In this document: positions 1 through 9,989 of the stretch, one piece after another
Layout: each line of letters starts with the position of its first letter
Numbering within the stretch: the stretch's first letter is position 1
Assembly: GCA_017435665.1 (NCBI GenBank)
Contig: JAFSEP010000063.1
Location: forward strand, 31,595-95,594
Origin: Clostridia bacterium
Lineage (GTDB): Bacteria; Bacillota; Clostridia; Oscillospirales; Acutalibacteraceae
Length of the DNA: 64,000 nucleotides
Direction of reading: 5' to 3'
Notes under the pieces: model-generated
Told to the model about the DNA's origin: nothing
Database searches by the model: none
What the model saw: the letters and a program-made list of their open reading frames with translations, nothing else
Translations under genes and position numbers: made by a program

Positions 1-522
1 AGAATATCCCAGCTTACGCAGATGCCTGAGAAGCGAATCCCAGCTGTCAGGAGCATATCCCAAGCCGAATTTGCGTATGGTAGACATTGTATAACCTCTT
101 GAAAGATAGTATTCAAGTGCCACCTTGCCTTCTTCGCTCATAAGTGTCTGATGAAAAAATTTAGCCGCTTCCTTGTTCATTTCATAAACTCTCTTACGCT
201 TTATAATAAGAGAATCATCATAGCCGTCCTCAGGCATAGGCATACCGCTTCTGTCAGCAAGACTTTTGACTGCTTCGATATAGTCAATATTTTCTATGCG
301 CCTGACAAAAGAAATTATCTCGCCGCCTGCACCGCAGCCAAAGCAATAGAACGACTGTGTATCGGGATAAACGGTAAATGAAGGGGTCTTTTCATTATGA
401 AAGGGACAAAGCCCTATCAGGTTCTTTCCACGCCTTCTCAGGTCAACGTAGGGTGAAATAACGGAAACTATGTCATTATTCATTCTTAGCTGTTCAATAA
501 ACTCATCGCTGATTCTCGCCAT
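1..522 (-). CDS. dnaG: DNA primase DnaG, N-terminal part (cut by window edge)
   Basis: This encodes the primase that makes RNA primers for DNA replication. Only the first 174 residues are present; the gene continues beyond base 1. The CHC2 zinc domain is clear: CPFHNEKTPSF supplies C39 and H42, and FYCFGCGAGG supplies C60 and C63. It is followed by the start of the catalytic-core linker region (about residues 90-174). The ATG at 520-522 is preceded by a strong AAGGAGGG site. It lies 22 nt downstream of the dGTPase-like gene, so the two are probably co-transcribed; dnaG is often followed by rpoD, which would lie outside the window. Family assignment is secure. Confidence 0.97.
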   Translation of the reverse strand, partial: MARISDEFIEQLRMNNDIVSVISPYVDLRRRGKNLIGLCPFHNEKTPSFTVYPDTQSFYCFGCGAGGEIISFVRRIENIDYIEAVKSLADRSGMPMPEDGYDDSLIIKRKRVYEMNKEAAKFFHQTLMSEEGKVALEYYLSRGYTMSTIRKFGLGYAPDSWDSLLRHLRKLGYS

Positions 523-544
523 ATTTCACCCTCCTTTTTATTAT

Positions 545-1543
545 TTATTCAAGCCAGCCCTTAGGGATAAACAAATTGTTGTAAACTGTCAGGGCATATC
601 CGTCGGTCATGCCGGCTATGTAATCGCAGGCAGCTCTCTGAGTGCCTTCTCTGTCAGCAATTTTCTTATATATATCAGGTAATTTATCGGGTCGCTGAGA
701 AAAATATTCATACAGCTTTTGAATAAGTGCTATTGCCTTTGTCTCCTCACTTTTGCAAACAGGATTTGTATAAACGTTTGCAAACATAAAGTCGTGAAGC
801 TCATCGAAGGCTCTTTTCACGTCAGCCTGTATCGTAAGCTCGTTGGTAGTATTGTTTATTGCAGAAAGCACAAGAGTGTTTATTCTTTGTGATTTTGAAA
901 AGCCCAGAATTTCTCTTATTTCCAAGGGAATATCCTCTTCCGTCATAACTCCGCCCCGTATTGCATCATCGATATCGTGATTGATATAAGCTATTCTGTC
1001 AGAGAGCTTTACTATACGTCCCTCGAGAGTTGCTGCTTCGTCACCTCTCGTATGACAGACAATACCGTCTCTTACCTCAAAGGTAAGATTAAGCCCGGTG
1101 CCCTCCTTTTCAAGCTTATCAACAACTCTCAGGCTCTGTTCATAATGCTTGAAGCCATAAGGATAAACAGCATCAAGTGCCCTTTCTCCTGCATGACCGA
1201 AGGGTGTGTGTCCGAGATCGTGTCCCAATGCAATAGCCTCGGTAAGGTCCTCATTCAGTCTCAGAGCTCTTGCAATAGTTCTTGCAATCTGTGAAACCTC
1301 AAGGGTATGGGTAAGCCTTGTTCTGTAATGGGCTCCTTCGGGCATAAGAAAAACCTGAGTTTTGTGTTTGAGTCTGCGAAAGGAATTTGAATGTATAATT
1401 CTGTCCCTGTCTCTCTGATACGCAGTTCTTATGGGACACTCTTTTTCTTCTTTTTCACGTCCTTTGGTGTCAGCACAAAGTGCCGCATAGGGTGAAAGAG
1501 TCTGTTTTTCATACTCAAGAGCTCTCATTCTGATTTCAGACAT
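545..1543 (-). CDS. dgt: Deoxyguanosinetriphosphate triphosphohydrolase-like HD-domain protein
   Basis: This is a dNTP triphosphohydrolase-like enzyme of the HD superfamily; known members hydrolyse dGTP or other dNTPs to the nucleoside and triphosphate. The signature region is intact: RTRLTHTLEVSQIA (H79 as first metal ligand), ALGHDLGHTPFGH (H108-D109 HD pair), and a conserved N-terminal block around RDRIIHSNSFRRLKHKTQVF. Length (332 aa) fits the short Firmicutes form. The ATG at 1543 has an AAGGGGAG site at good spacing. It directly precedes dnaG, a common arrangement linking nucleotide pools to replication. Substrate range cannot be read from the sequence, so the symbol is by family. Confidence 0.93.
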   Translation of the reverse strand: MSEIRMRALEYEKQTLSPYAALCADTKGREKEEKECPIRTAYQRDRDRIIHSNSFRRLKHKTQVFLMPEGAHYRTRLTHTLEVSQIARTIARALRLNEDLTEAIALGHDLGHTPFGHAGERALDAVYPYGFKHYEQSLRVVDKLEKEGTGLNLTFEVRDGIVCHTRGDEAATLEGRIVKLSDRIAYINHDIDDAIRGGVMTEEDIPLEIREILGFSKSQRINTLVLSAINNTTNELTIQADVKRAFDELHDFMFANVYTNPVCKSEETKAIALIQKLYEYFSQRPDKLPDIYKKIADREGTQRAACDYIAGMTDGYALTVYNNLFIPKGWLE

Positions 1544-1624
1544 AACACAATCTCCCCTTTTTAAATATCATTACATATATTTATACACCAAAAAGAGCGT
1601 TAACCCTTTAAAAATTATCATAAA

Positions 1625-2248
1625 TCAACCGGTTTCGCAAAATCTTTCATCGATTACCTCACAGAAAAATCTTCCGTTACTGACATCTATGAGCTTTTTA
1701 TTAAATCCGTCCACCTTATCCGTCGCCATAACGAATGTAACTTCAACACAATCGGTAAATTCTGTATTTTCAATTATGCCGTCATTTTCGGGAATAAGAG
1801 AATTCAGCTTTCCGTAAAATGTGTAGTCACTTTTCACCTTAACGACGCTGCAAAGGGTCATATTTATCATTTTGGCTGCAACTACCGCAATCTTTGCGCC
1901 GTGTGAATAAGCCCTTACAAGACCTCCTGCCCCCAAAAGAACACCGCCGAAGTATCTTGTAACAACAACCACAAGGTCTGTCAGATTTTCCTTCAGCAGC
2001 ACATCAAGAACAGGTATGCCTGCCGTACCTTGGGGCTCGCCGTCGTCGCTGTAACGGCGTATCTGACCGTCCCTCAACACATAGGCATAAACATTATGGG
2101 TGGCATCCCAGTGCTTTGCTTTGATTTCATTTATAAACGCAACAGCTTCCTCGTTCGTTGTCACGGGCTTTGCATAGCCGATAAAGCGTGATCTTCTCTC
2201 AACAAAGCTGTCATCAGCCTCAAACTTTATTGTTCTGTATTCATTCAT
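1625..2248 (-). CDS. yigZ: YigZ/IMPACT family protein
   Basis: This belongs to the YigZ (UPF0029/IMPACT) family, whose bacterial biochemical role is not settled. The N-terminal domain (about residues 1-125) carries the family core: RSRFIGYAKPV, the DDGEPQGTAG loop, and VVVTRYFGGVLLGAGGLVRAY. The C-terminal about 75 residues match the smaller DUF1949-like alpha/beta domain seen in this family. Total length (207 aa) is normal. The ATG at 2248 follows a CGGAG site. It sits just after the rpmE terminator, so it may be expressed from its own weak promoter or by read-through. Confidence 0.93.
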   Translation of the reverse strand: MNEYRTIKFEADDSFVERRSRFIGYAKPVTTNEEAVAFINEIKAKHWDATHNVYAYVLRDGQIRRYSDDGEPQGTAGIPVLDVLLKENLTDLVVVVTRYFGGVLLGAGGLVRAYSHGAKIAVVAAKMINMTLCSVVKVKSDYTFYGKLNSLIPENDGIIENTEFTDCVEVTFVMATDKVDGFNKKLIDVSNGRFFCEVIDERFCETG

Positions 2249-2273
2249 AGTTTATCTCCGTGAAAAGAAAAAC

Positions 2274-2310
2274 AGACGGTGCTTATGCCGAGGCATATAC
2301 AACACCGTCT
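2274..2310 (-). terminator. Rho-independent terminator behind rpmE
   Basis: The outer stem AGACGGTG (2274-2281) pairs with CACCGTCT (2303-2310), with an inner TATGCC/GGCATA stem. On the minus strand it is followed by a U-rich run (TGTTTTTCTTTT). It lies between rpmE and yigZ. Confidence 0.8.
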
Positions 2311-2332
2311 TTTTACCTGAAGTATCTGATAA

Positions 2333-2536
2333 TTACTTGCTACGATTGAAACGCTTGTTGAATCTGTCAACACGGCCGCCTGCATCAACAAACTTCTGCT
2401 TACCTGTAAAGAACGGGTGGCAGTTTGAGCAAATATCAACACGCATACCTTCCTTTGTTGAACCGGTAGCGATTTCAGCACCGCATGCACATCTTACAGT
2501 TGTCTGTGCGTACTTGGGATGAAGTCCTTCTTTCAT
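2333..2536 (-). CDS. rpmE: 50S ribosomal protein L31, zinc-binding type
   Basis: This is ribosomal protein L31 of the large subunit. The 67-aa sequence has the family core [16 protein letters not shown] and the four cysteines of the zinc-binding (C+) form: C16, C18, C36 and C39. The C- paralog used under zinc starvation lacks these. The gene is monocistronic by context: a good sigma-A-type promoter lies upstream (2590-2618) and a terminator follows it. The ATG at 2536 has a GAGGTG site. Confidence 0.98.
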   Translation of the reverse strand: MKEGLHPKYAQTTVRCACGAEIATGSTKEGMRVDICSNCHPFFTGKQKFVDAGGRVDRFNKRFNRSK

Positions 2537-2589
2537 TCTATAGTCACCTCTTTCGCAAAATTACATATCTTTAGTTATATAGCCCGATA

Positions 2590-2618
2590 ATTGTATCACA
2601 AGAGTATTTAAAATGCAA
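2590..2618 (-). promoter_or_regulatory. Predicted sigma-A promoter of rpmE
   Basis: On the minus strand, TTGCAT (2618-2613), a 17-nt spacer and TACAAT (2595-2590) lie about 55 nt upstream of the rpmE start codon. Confidence 0.7.
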
Positions 2619-2657
2619 GTGTTTTTTATATTTTTTTGCCTGAAATATAAATTAATT

Positions 2658-5600
2658 TCAGATTTCTGTTTCTTTTGACAAATAGAATGAATAAAGATAT
2701 GTTTTACTTACTTCATATCCTGTGATTTTTTCCATTGCATATTTATATATTCTCAGCTGGTGTGAATACATATCAGCAAGTCTTTCCTCATCTCTTACAC
2801 GGTCAGTCTTATAATCTACGATTATCATTTTTCCGTTTTCAATGAAGGCACAGTCAACAATACCCTGTATCATTACAGTTTCTCCGAAGTCGTCCTCAAG
2901 CTGAGGATATATCATTCCTGCAGGAATATCAACCGTAAATTTCTTTTCTCTGAAAACAGTATTGCTGTTTATAATTCTGTCGGCAAGCGCTCCGTTAAGG
3001 AAGCTAGTAAGACGGGCTTTGTCAAGGCTTTCCGCCTCCTGAACAGTCATCAGATTATTATCAACAAGACGACTGATTTCGGCGTCAAGATCAACTCTTG
3101 CCCTTGCGTAATCAATATACTGAACGCTCTTGTGCATCGCCGTACCCTTTTCAGCTGCCGTAAGACCTGAGCTCTCACTCATAAAGGCAGGCTTGGAGGT
3201 TGCAAAATACTCGGTATCAAGTGCTGCTTTTCCTAAGCCCGATGCAGCAACCTTTGTCGGAATTCCCGTCAAATCCGAATACTTATATTTATATTCTACT
3301 CCTGCCTTTATAACCTGAAGGAAGGCTTCGTCTATCCTGCCTTCGGTCCTGCCGGTAACCTTAGCATTACGGAAATCACGCAGCTTGTTAATTATTTTCA
3401 AATCAAGTCTGAAGTTACTGTCAATAACAACACTTTCATCAATATCGGCAAGAGTCCTCAGTTCACGGCAGTCAGGATGTCTGAATGCCGCCTTGATAAT
3501 CCAATCGCTGTAAGAATTTCTTATAAGCATGGAAAACGGATCAAGCCTTGTTTTATTTATGTTCATATCGGCAAAGAGTTTGACAGCCGTTTTTTCTGCA
3601 CCCTTGACGCTGCCGATAATAAATAGATCCTCTTTTGCTCTTGTCAGAGCAACGTAAAGAATTCGCATTTCCTCAGCCTTTGAAGCCATATTTCTCATCA
3701 GCTTTGCAGTACTGTGCGGCAGCGTTTCATATTCGGCAAGAGTATCAACGTCACGCCTTACAAGACCGATACCCGGATCCGAAGTAATAACCATCCCCTT
3801 CTTTTCATCCTCGGCATTGAATTGCTTGTTAGCGTTTGCAAGAATACAAATCGGGAATTCAAGTCCTTTTGACTTATGTATTGTCATTATTCTGACAACA
3901 TCGGCATTTTCGCTTATGGGGTTTGATGCATCAAGCTCCTTATTTCCCTCAGCCAGCTTATCGATAAAACGTATAAAACCTGAAACACCTATGTATCCCG
4001 ATTTTTCGTATACATCGGCATAATCAATAAGAAGCATAAGATTAGAACGCCTGAAGTCTCCGTCACCGTCCATTGCACGGCATATTGCAGGAAATGAAGT
4101 ATCCTCATATATACGCCTTATAAGATCACTTGCCGTAGAGGTTGAAGCAATATAACGTATTTTTCTGAAAAACATCAGGAAATCTGCAACCTTTTTGTTT
4201 TCATCTTCGGCGGCAATAAGACAGGAATACAGACTGCCGCTTCTGTTTTTAATTCTCAAGCCGGCAACGTCATCCGGCGTGAATGAAAATATGGGCGAAT
4301 GAAGTACGGAAAGCAAGGGTATATCCTGAAGAGGATTATCTATAACTCTGAGCATTGAAAGCATGAGAGAGATTTCCGTTGACGAGAAGAAGTTTCCCGT
4401 CACTTCTGTATAGCAGGGAATTTCCCATTGACGCAGTTCATCTGCAAACACCTTGCCGGCATTTTTCGTGCTTCTAAGCAGAATGCAGATATCCTTATAC
4501 CTGACAGGACGAAGCCCGTTTTTATCCTGAACAGGTCTTTTTTCGGCTATCATATCCTTGATAAGCCCTGCAACGTGCTTGGCCTGACAAACCAAAGAAT
4601 CCGAATCGTAAAGGTCGTCTGATTCAAGGTCGATAAGATGCAAATGAGCCTTAGGTATCGGAGTTTCATTATAATAATCAGCTCCGGGAACAAGCTGCTC
4701 CTGTTCGTCATAATCAATATTGCAGAACTGTTCAGACATCATCTGAGAAAAGAGGAAATTTATATATGAAGTAACTTCTTTACGGCTTCTGAAGTTTTTA
4801 TCGAGAATAATTTTTGCCGGATAGTTATTATCTTTATACGGCTCAAGCGCCGATCTCAAAGCAATGAATATTTCAGGCATAGCCTGTCTGAAGGAATAGA
4901 TGCTTTGCTTTACGTCACCGACACGGAACAGATTGCTGCCGTTTTTTGAAAGCGCTTCAAAAAACATATCCTGCTGCTTATTTGTATCCTGATACTCATC
5001 AATAAGTATTTCCGCATATCTTTCGGACATCTCTGCGGCAAAATCGGTTCTTTCATAACCGTCATCCGTTTCCTTTACAAGCAGACTCAATGCCATTCGG
5101 GCTATGTCCGAAAAATCATATGTGTTGGCTTCTTTTTTCAGTCTGAAAAGCTCTGAAGAAAACTCTTTTGTGCATTCTGCAAGCTCCCTTACAATAGGCT
5201 CAAGATATTCAAAATCCTCACGGTTTTCATTCTGACTTACGCACATATATTTTAAAATTCTGTCCTTGACTGTCTTTTTGATAATATTGCGCTTCTCCTC
5301 AAGAAGAATTGCCAAGGGCTCCTTATTCACACCTTTGGGAAGGTTCTTTCTCTTTGCAAAGCTTTGTTGGAGGATAATCATTCCTTCGTCCCATAAGCCC
5401 TCTTCCAAAGCTTTTCTGAAGGATAAAAGCTTTTCTCTGTCACTGTTACATGCTTCTCCGTACGAAGCGGCAAACACATCATCATCCTCATAAAGCATCT
5501 GCATTTGAGTATTAAGCTCAAGGCAATAGTCAGCTGCCGTCATCAGATATTCGGCAATCTTTTCGCCCCAGGGATTATCAATAACTCTTTCAGTATTCTT

Positions 5601-6197
5601 ATACGAATCAATAATGCTGTCAAGCCACTTTTCCGGAAACGGATATGCTGTTGAATAGCGGTAAAGCTGAACAATACTGTTTGCAAGCTCACGGTCATCT
5701 CTGTTTGCAAAGAACGTTTCCGTAAGCAACATAAAAGCAGGAGACTTTTCAGCGTATTTTTTCTCAAGAATGCAGTCAACGGCCTGATTTATCAGAATTG
5801 AATGCTGACTGTCATCAATTATTCCGAAATCAGGTGAAATATCAAGAAAGTGGAAGTTTTCCTTTACAAGAGAGTTACAAAAGCTGTCAATCGTGCATAT
5901 CTGTGCATCGGGCAGAAGCATCTGCTGCTCACGGAGAAAAGAATTTTCGGGGTTTTCCTTGATTTTTTTATCAAGAGCCTCATTTATTCTTTCCCTCATT
6001 TCGTTAGCTGCTGCCTTTGTGAAGGTAACAATGAGAAGATTGTTTGCGGGACACAGCTTTTTATCATCGGTAATACGGCGGATAACTCTTTCAACAAGGA
6101 CTGCCGTTTTACCCGAACCCGCCGCAGCACTTACAAGTATGGAACCGTCTCTTGCTTCAATAGCCATTTTTTGCTGCTCAGTCCAGTTTCTTCCCAT
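2658..6197 (-). CDS. addA: AddAB helicase-nuclease, subunit AddA
   Basis: AddA is the UvrD-type 3'-5' helicase and nuclease subunit of AddAB, which resects double-strand breaks and makes Chi-regulated ssDNA for RecA. Visible features are Walker A SAAAGSGKTAVLVERV near the N-terminus, UvrD motifs (ILIDEYQDTN, GDVKQSIYSFRQA, MTIHKSKGLEFP, LYVALTRAKEDL), and the C-terminal RecB-type nuclease motif IIVDYKTDRV. At 1179 aa it is slightly shorter than the Bacillus protein. The ATG at 6197 is chosen over an in-frame GTG at 6206 because GGAGG lies 8 nt before it. Its start overlaps the end of addB by 20 nt, which implies translational coupling. Confidence 0.97.
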   Translation of the reverse strand: MGRNWTEQQKMAIEARDGSILVSAAAGSGKTAVLVERVIRRITDDKKLCPANNLLIVTFTKAAANEMRERINEALDKKIKENPENSFLREQQMLLPDAQICTIDSFCNSLVKENFHFLDISPDFGIIDDSQHSILINQAVDCILEKKYAEKSPAFMLLTETFFANRDDRELANSIVQLYRYSTAYPFPEKWLDSIIDSYKNTERVIDNPWGEKIAEYLMTAADYCLELNTQMQMLYEDDDVFAASYGEACNSDREKLLSFRKALEEGLWDEGMIILQQSFAKRKNLPKGVNKEPLAILLEEKRNIIKKTVKDRILKYMCVSQNENREDFEYLEPIVRELAECTKEFSSELFRLKKEANTYDFSDIARMALSLLVKETDDGYERTDFAAEMSERYAEILIDEYQDTNKQQDMFFEALSKNGSNLFRVGDVKQSIYSFRQAMPEIFIALRSALEPYKDNNYPAKIILDKNFRSRKEVTSYINFLFSQMMSEQFCNIDYDEQEQLVPGADYYNETPIPKAHLHLIDLESDDLYDSDSLVCQAKHVAGLIKDMIAEKRPVQDKNGLRPVRYKDICILLRSTKNAGKVFADELRQWEIPCYTEVTGNFFSSTEISLMLSMLRVIDNPLQDIPLLSVLHSPIFSFTPDDVAGLRIKNRSGSLYSCLIAAEDENKKVADFLMFFRKIRYIASTSTASDLIRRIYEDTSFPAICRAMDGDGDFRRSNLMLLIDYADVYEKSGYIGVSGFIRFIDKLAEGNKELDASNPISENADVVRIMTIHKSKGLEFPICILANANKQFNAEDEKKGMVITSDPGIGLVRRDVDTLAEYETLPHSTAKLMRNMASKAEEMRILYVALTRAKEDLFIIGSVKGAEKTAVKLFADMNINKTRLDPFSMLIRNSYSDWIIKAAFRHPDCRELRTLADIDESVVIDSNFRLDLKIINKLRDFRNAKVTGRTEGRIDEAFLQVIKAGVEYKYKYSDLTGIPTKVAASGLGKAALDTEYFATSKPAFMSESSGLTAAEKGTAMHKSVQYIDYARARVDLDAEISRLVDNNLMTVQEAESLDKARLTSFLNGALADRIINSNTVFREKKFTVDIPAGMIYPQLEDDFGETVMIQGIVDCAFIENGKMIIVDYKTDRVRDEERLADMYSHQLRIYKYAMEKITGYEVSKTYLYSFYLSKETEI

Positions 6198-9100
6198 TGT
6201 TTTCACCTCCGTTCAATATTTCAAGACATTCTGCATGGTCCGAAAACTCTGCATACCTGAAATTGTATCCTTTATTTTCATAACAGCAAACGCTATGATA
6301 ATCACAGTATTCACAGGTATTATCATGCTTCTTTCCGTATACGGGATTTGCCCATATTTTACCGTTATGCAGGCTTATTGCCATATCGCTTATTATTCCG
6401 TCAATTCTTTTATTTAACGCTTCAAGCTGCCTTAGTGATATGACATTACCCTTGACTCTTCCTGTTTTTTCGTCTATCTTTGCAGGAATAAACAGACTGT
6501 CGCCGCTGCAATCCATACCCTTGATAACTCTCGTATCGTCAAGCAGCAGTCCGTTCATCTTGCCGTTTTTCAAAACGGTTCTGTTAATTTCATCCTCATC
6601 GGCACCTCTTTCCGCCTTGTGGTGAGTAAAGCTTGCGGGAAGATACAAAACACCGGCAGGAACAATCTTATCACCGTAATATGTCTTTCCGTTTTTCCAT
6701 ATCGCCATAAGATATATAAGCATCTGCATATTGAGACCGTTCATAACGTCACTCAAACACATTTCCTTTGTTCCTGTTTTATAATCAACCACTCTCAGGT
6801 AATCGGCTCTATCGGTTTTCATAATGTCTACACGGTCAACGGAACCGATAATTTCAACAACTCCACCGTTTTCAAGCTCTACACGATAGGGCTTTATTTT
6901 TCCGTCATTACCGATTTTTAACTCAAAATCACACGGAAGAAAATCAGAATTTTCAAACTCGGTAAATATTCTTTCGAGCACCACAAAAATAGTTTTTGCA
7001 AGTCTGTCAAAATGATAAGCAAACCGTTTCTCCTTATCATCCATACCTCCCATAATGGAATCAGCATAGCTGTAAAGTGCAGCTTTGATGTCCTTACGGC
7101 ACTCTTCTTCATCAACCCTCTTCATTGAATCTGCACTGTATTTTTCAACGAGCTTTTGAAGAACATAATGAACAATCGTTCCGCTTTGTGACGGATCAAG
7201 CTCCGCCTTGTCTCTGGGCAAAGCTCTTATTCCGTATTTGCAATAAAAAAGAAACGGACATTTTTCGTAGTCTTCTATTTTCGTTGCAGACAGATACATT
7301 CTCTTGCCGAAAAGCTCTGTGGAAACAGCTTTATCGGCAATTTCAAACCTGAAGTCCGAGCTTACACGCCTGAGCGACTCAATTCTGCTTCCGTAAACCG
7401 GATTGTTTGCAAAGTAAGCCCACAGATTATCGCAGTAATAGCCGCCTTCTTTTATAAGACCGGCATAAAGCTCAAAGGCGGCAGCCTCACCCTCAATATA
7501 TTCCTCCGGCTTTATATCGTCCCTGAACGTCTCCTTACAGCCGGGTAAAATCTTTTTTACCATTGTTATAATTTCACCGGGCAGAAGCTTTTCATCCTTA
7601 CTACCCGTAAGCGCATAAGAAAGAAATATCCTTTCATTTGCACAACACACGGCATTATAAGCTATAAACCTCTCCTCAAGAGTTTTATATTTGTTTATAT
7701 CGTAAAGCTCAAGTCCTGTTTCAAGCAGCTTGTTTCTGTCCCTTTCGGTAATCAGACCGCCCGAAGCATTCAGCTTAGGAAATACACCTGCATTAAGCCC
7801 GACAACAAATACGGCTCGGATATTCCTTGAACGTATTTTGTCTGCTGAGCCGACAATAACCTCATCTATACCCGTCGGTATTCTTCCCAGAGATCTGACT
7901 GAAAGGGAAAGATTGAAGAAATCAAGATATTTCTTCATATCGGGATAACTGTTTTCAAGTGAAACTCCGATTTCATTGAGAATTTCCATAAGCATATCCC
8001 AAATCTGCTCCTGCTCGAGAGCCAGGCTGAATTCGCCGTCATTTTCAAGATTAATTGCGAGCTCCTTTAGATGCTGTGCGGTATCCGTTTCTATCAGAAA
8101 ATCATAAACCAGCGCAGATATTTCCTTTGCATTTTTGCCCTTAGAGGCTGCTCTGAGATTTATAAGCGGCTGAATAATTCTGCTTCTTATACCGTTAATT
8201 TTTTCAAGCAGTTCCCCTTCGTCCCTGTTCTTGTTTTCCCTAAAGGCATATGGGCTGAATTCCCAGTCGGTTTTCCATTTTACGCCGTCAATTCCCCACA
8301 TATATACATAATTCTCAAGCAGAGAAACATCGTCAACAGAAACACCCGTAATACCCGTTTTCATATAACGCAGTATATTTTCGGTATTGAAACCGTCAGC
8401 GCATATTTTAAGAGCATTCTGAATAAAAAGAACAAGAGGCTGATTTTTAATCGGCTGTCTTGCATCTTCAAATACAGGAATCGAGTACTTTCGAAAGGCA
8501 TAGCGAAGCTCTGTTTCATACTTATCTGCATCACGGTATATTACCGCAATATCACGGCATCGATAACCCGACCTGAGAAGCTGACGGATTTTTCGGGCAA
8601 CAAAGCCACATTCATCATCAACATCTGATGCTCCGTAAATATTGATAAAATCAACATCACCGTCATACACATCAGAATCAGGCTTATAAAGATTTTTATC
8701 GAGAGTCTCCATTCCGTCAGCCGTGTATTTGCTATAACCTGTCAGGCTTTCATTAATTACTATCGGCTCAGCAACGGAGACACAGTTTTTCTCGGCAATT
8801 CGTCTGAGTCTGTTGACTGTTCTTGAAGTAAATGCAAACACATCGTTTCTGTATTCATTATAACTGATACTGTCAGCGCAGATACTTACATAAACATCGT
8901 CTGCCTGAGCGATTATCCTTTCAAGAAGCTTCATAACCTGCCCGTTAAAGCTGGTAAAGCCGTCAACGGCAACAGTTTTACCTTTGAAATAATTTTCGGT
9001 CTTCAGCAGCTCACTAAGGTTTGCAATACTGTCGCCTGCGTCGCTGTAGTTTACACTCACAATGGCATCATAGGCATCGCAAATCAGCTTGAGCTCACTC

Positions 9101-9555
9101 ATTTTGCTTTTGAGAAAGCTGTTTTCAAGGCTGTTTATAACCTCATCAATGCTTTTTTCCGATGAGGACTGCTTGAACTCGTCAACAACAAGAAGCATAT
9201 TCTGTATAAAGGCAGAATTGCTTACGTGCTTTCTGTAAATACTAAGTTTATCCTGAACACTCTCAAGGGCAAGGGACATATATAAAATTCTTCCCTGGTC
9301 ACTGAGTGTCTCCTTATATATCTTCCCGTAATGGCTGAAAACACTTTCAGCAAGTCTTGTGAAGCTGAGAACCTCTATTTTATTTGAGTTTACCGCACCC
9401 AGAGCCTCAAGAATACCCTTATCGGTTTCAAATGTAAACTGCTCAGGTACAATTAGAATCGTATTTTCTGCACCTGCACTCACAATTTCACCGAGCTTTT
9501 TATGTAAATAGGTTGTTTTACCTGACGCTGCACGTCCTAAAATAAAATGAAGCAT
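6178..9555 (-). CDS. addB: AddAB helicase-nuclease, subunit AddB
   Basis: AddB is the second AddAB subunit. It carries a nuclease domain and a degenerate helicase domain involved in Chi recognition in characterised homologs. Visible features are the Walker A GRAASGKTTYLHK at the N-terminus and the nuclease motif RVVDYKTGTKE. The Fe-S cluster cysteines are one in EDYEKCPF (about residue 764) and three in the C-terminal CEYCDYHSVCCYE block (about 1080-1090). Length (1125 aa) is typical. The ATG at 9555 has a GGAGAG site. It lies upstream of and overlaps addA, the usual addB-addA order. Confidence 0.96.
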   Translation of the reverse strand: MLHFILGRAASGKTTYLHKKLGEIVSAGAENTILIVPEQFTFETDKGILEALGAVNSNKIEVLSFTRLAESVFSHYGKIYKETLSDQGRILYMSLALESVQDKLSIYRKHVSNSAFIQNMLLVVDEFKQSSSEKSIDEVINSLENSFLKSKMSELKLICDAYDAIVSVNYSDAGDSIANLSELLKTENYFKGKTVAVDGFTSFNGQVMKLLERIIAQADDVYVSICADSISYNEYRNDVFAFTSRTVNRLRRIAEKNCVSVAEPIVINESLTGYSKYTADGMETLDKNLYKPDSDVYDGDVDFINIYGASDVDDECGFVARKIRQLLRSGYRCRDIAVIYRDADKYETELRYAFRKYSIPVFEDARQPIKNQPLVLFIQNALKICADGFNTENILRYMKTGITGVSVDDVSLLENYVYMWGIDGVKWKTDWEFSPYAFRENKNRDEGELLEKINGIRSRIIQPLINLRAASKGKNAKEISALVYDFLIETDTAQHLKELAINLENDGEFSLALEQEQIWDMLMEILNEIGVSLENSYPDMKKYLDFFNLSLSVRSLGRIPTGIDEVIVGSADKIRSRNIRAVFVVGLNAGVFPKLNASGGLITERDRNKLLETGLELYDINKYKTLEERFIAYNAVCCANERIFLSYALTGSKDEKLLPGEIITMVKKILPGCKETFRDDIKPEEYIEGEAAAFELYAGLIKEGGYYCDNLWAYFANNPVYGSRIESLRRVSSDFRFEIADKAVSTELFGKRMYLSATKIEDYEKCPFLFYCKYGIRALPRDKAELDPSQSGTIVHYVLQKLVEKYSADSMKRVDEEECRKDIKAALYSYADSIMGGMDDKEKRFAYHFDRLAKTIFVVLERIFTEFENSDFLPCDFELKIGNDGKIKPYRVELENGGVVEIIGSVDRVDIMKTDRADYLRVVDYKTGTKEMCLSDVMNGLNMQMLIYLMAIWKNGKTYYGDKIVPAGVLYLPASFTHHKAERGADEDEINRTVLKNGKMNGLLLDDTRVIKGMDCSGDSLFIPAKIDEKTGRVKGNVISLRQLEALNKRIDGIISDMAISLHNGKIWANPVYGKKHDNTCEYCDYHSVCCYENKGYNFRYAEFSDHAECLEILNGGENNGKKLD

Positions 9556-9654
9556 AATTCTCTCCTTCTTACGTCGGAATAATATGTTTATATTGTAACA
9601 TATTTTTAGTTTTAATCATATACTTATTTTGATATTTTTTAAGGTGGCGATATT

Positions 9655-9945
9655 ATGAACTGTTGCGTAACGGATTTAAGGGACAAAAAGGTTATCAATA
9701 CAAAAAATGCTTGTCTTATCGGCAATGTATGTGATGTTGAAATAGACAGCTGCTCAGGAAGCATAGTAAATATTATTGTAACAAGAAGGAACGGCTTGCT
9801 CGGTTTATTCTGCAGGGACGACACGATAAAAATATGCTGGAACGATATTAACGTAATCGGTGATGAAACCATTCTTGTCTGTATTGATGTTCCGGCTGCC
9901 GAGCACATTAAAAAGAAAAATATATTTGAAGGCTTATTCCGATAA
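9655..9945 (+). CDS. YlmC/YmxH family PRC-barrel protein
   Basis: This 96-aa protein resembles the YlmC/YmxH family of small PRC-barrel-like proteins found in spore-forming Firmicutes. The family pattern is visible: an N-terminal DLRDKKVINTKN strand, then GNVCDVEID, and the hydrophobic strand IVNIIVTRR. It also has a cysteine-rich character (C3, C4, C20 and others) that I cannot interpret. A good AAGGTGG site precedes the ATG. It is divergent from addB and ends in a bidirectional terminator. Molecular function is unknown; its presence fits a spore-forming lineage but does not prove sporulation. Confidence 0.8.
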   Translation: MNCCVTDLRDKKVINTKNACLIGNVCDVEIDSCSGSIVNIIVTRRNGLLGLFCRDDTIKICWNDINVIGDETILVCIDVPAAEHIKKKNIFEGLFR

Positions 9946-9988
9946 AAAGCACAGAAACCTCAGACCAAGTCCGGGGTTTCTTGCTTTT
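9945..9988. terminator. Bidirectional terminator between ylmC-like gene and DUF4430 gene
   Basis: AAAAGCACAGAAACC pairs with GGTTTCTTGCTTTT with one mismatch or bulge. U-rich ends exist in both directions, and the flanking genes converge on it. Confidence 0.75.
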
Positions 9989-9989
9989 A

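Noticed and set aside
2640-2657. CTGAAAT/ATTTCAG hairpin behind addA as a terminator
   Set aside because: On the relevant strand the stem is followed by an A-run, not a U-run.
8071-8628. Plus-strand open frame of 185 codons opposite addB
   Set aside because: It lies wholly antisense to the well-supported addB gene and has no ribosome binding site or family features.
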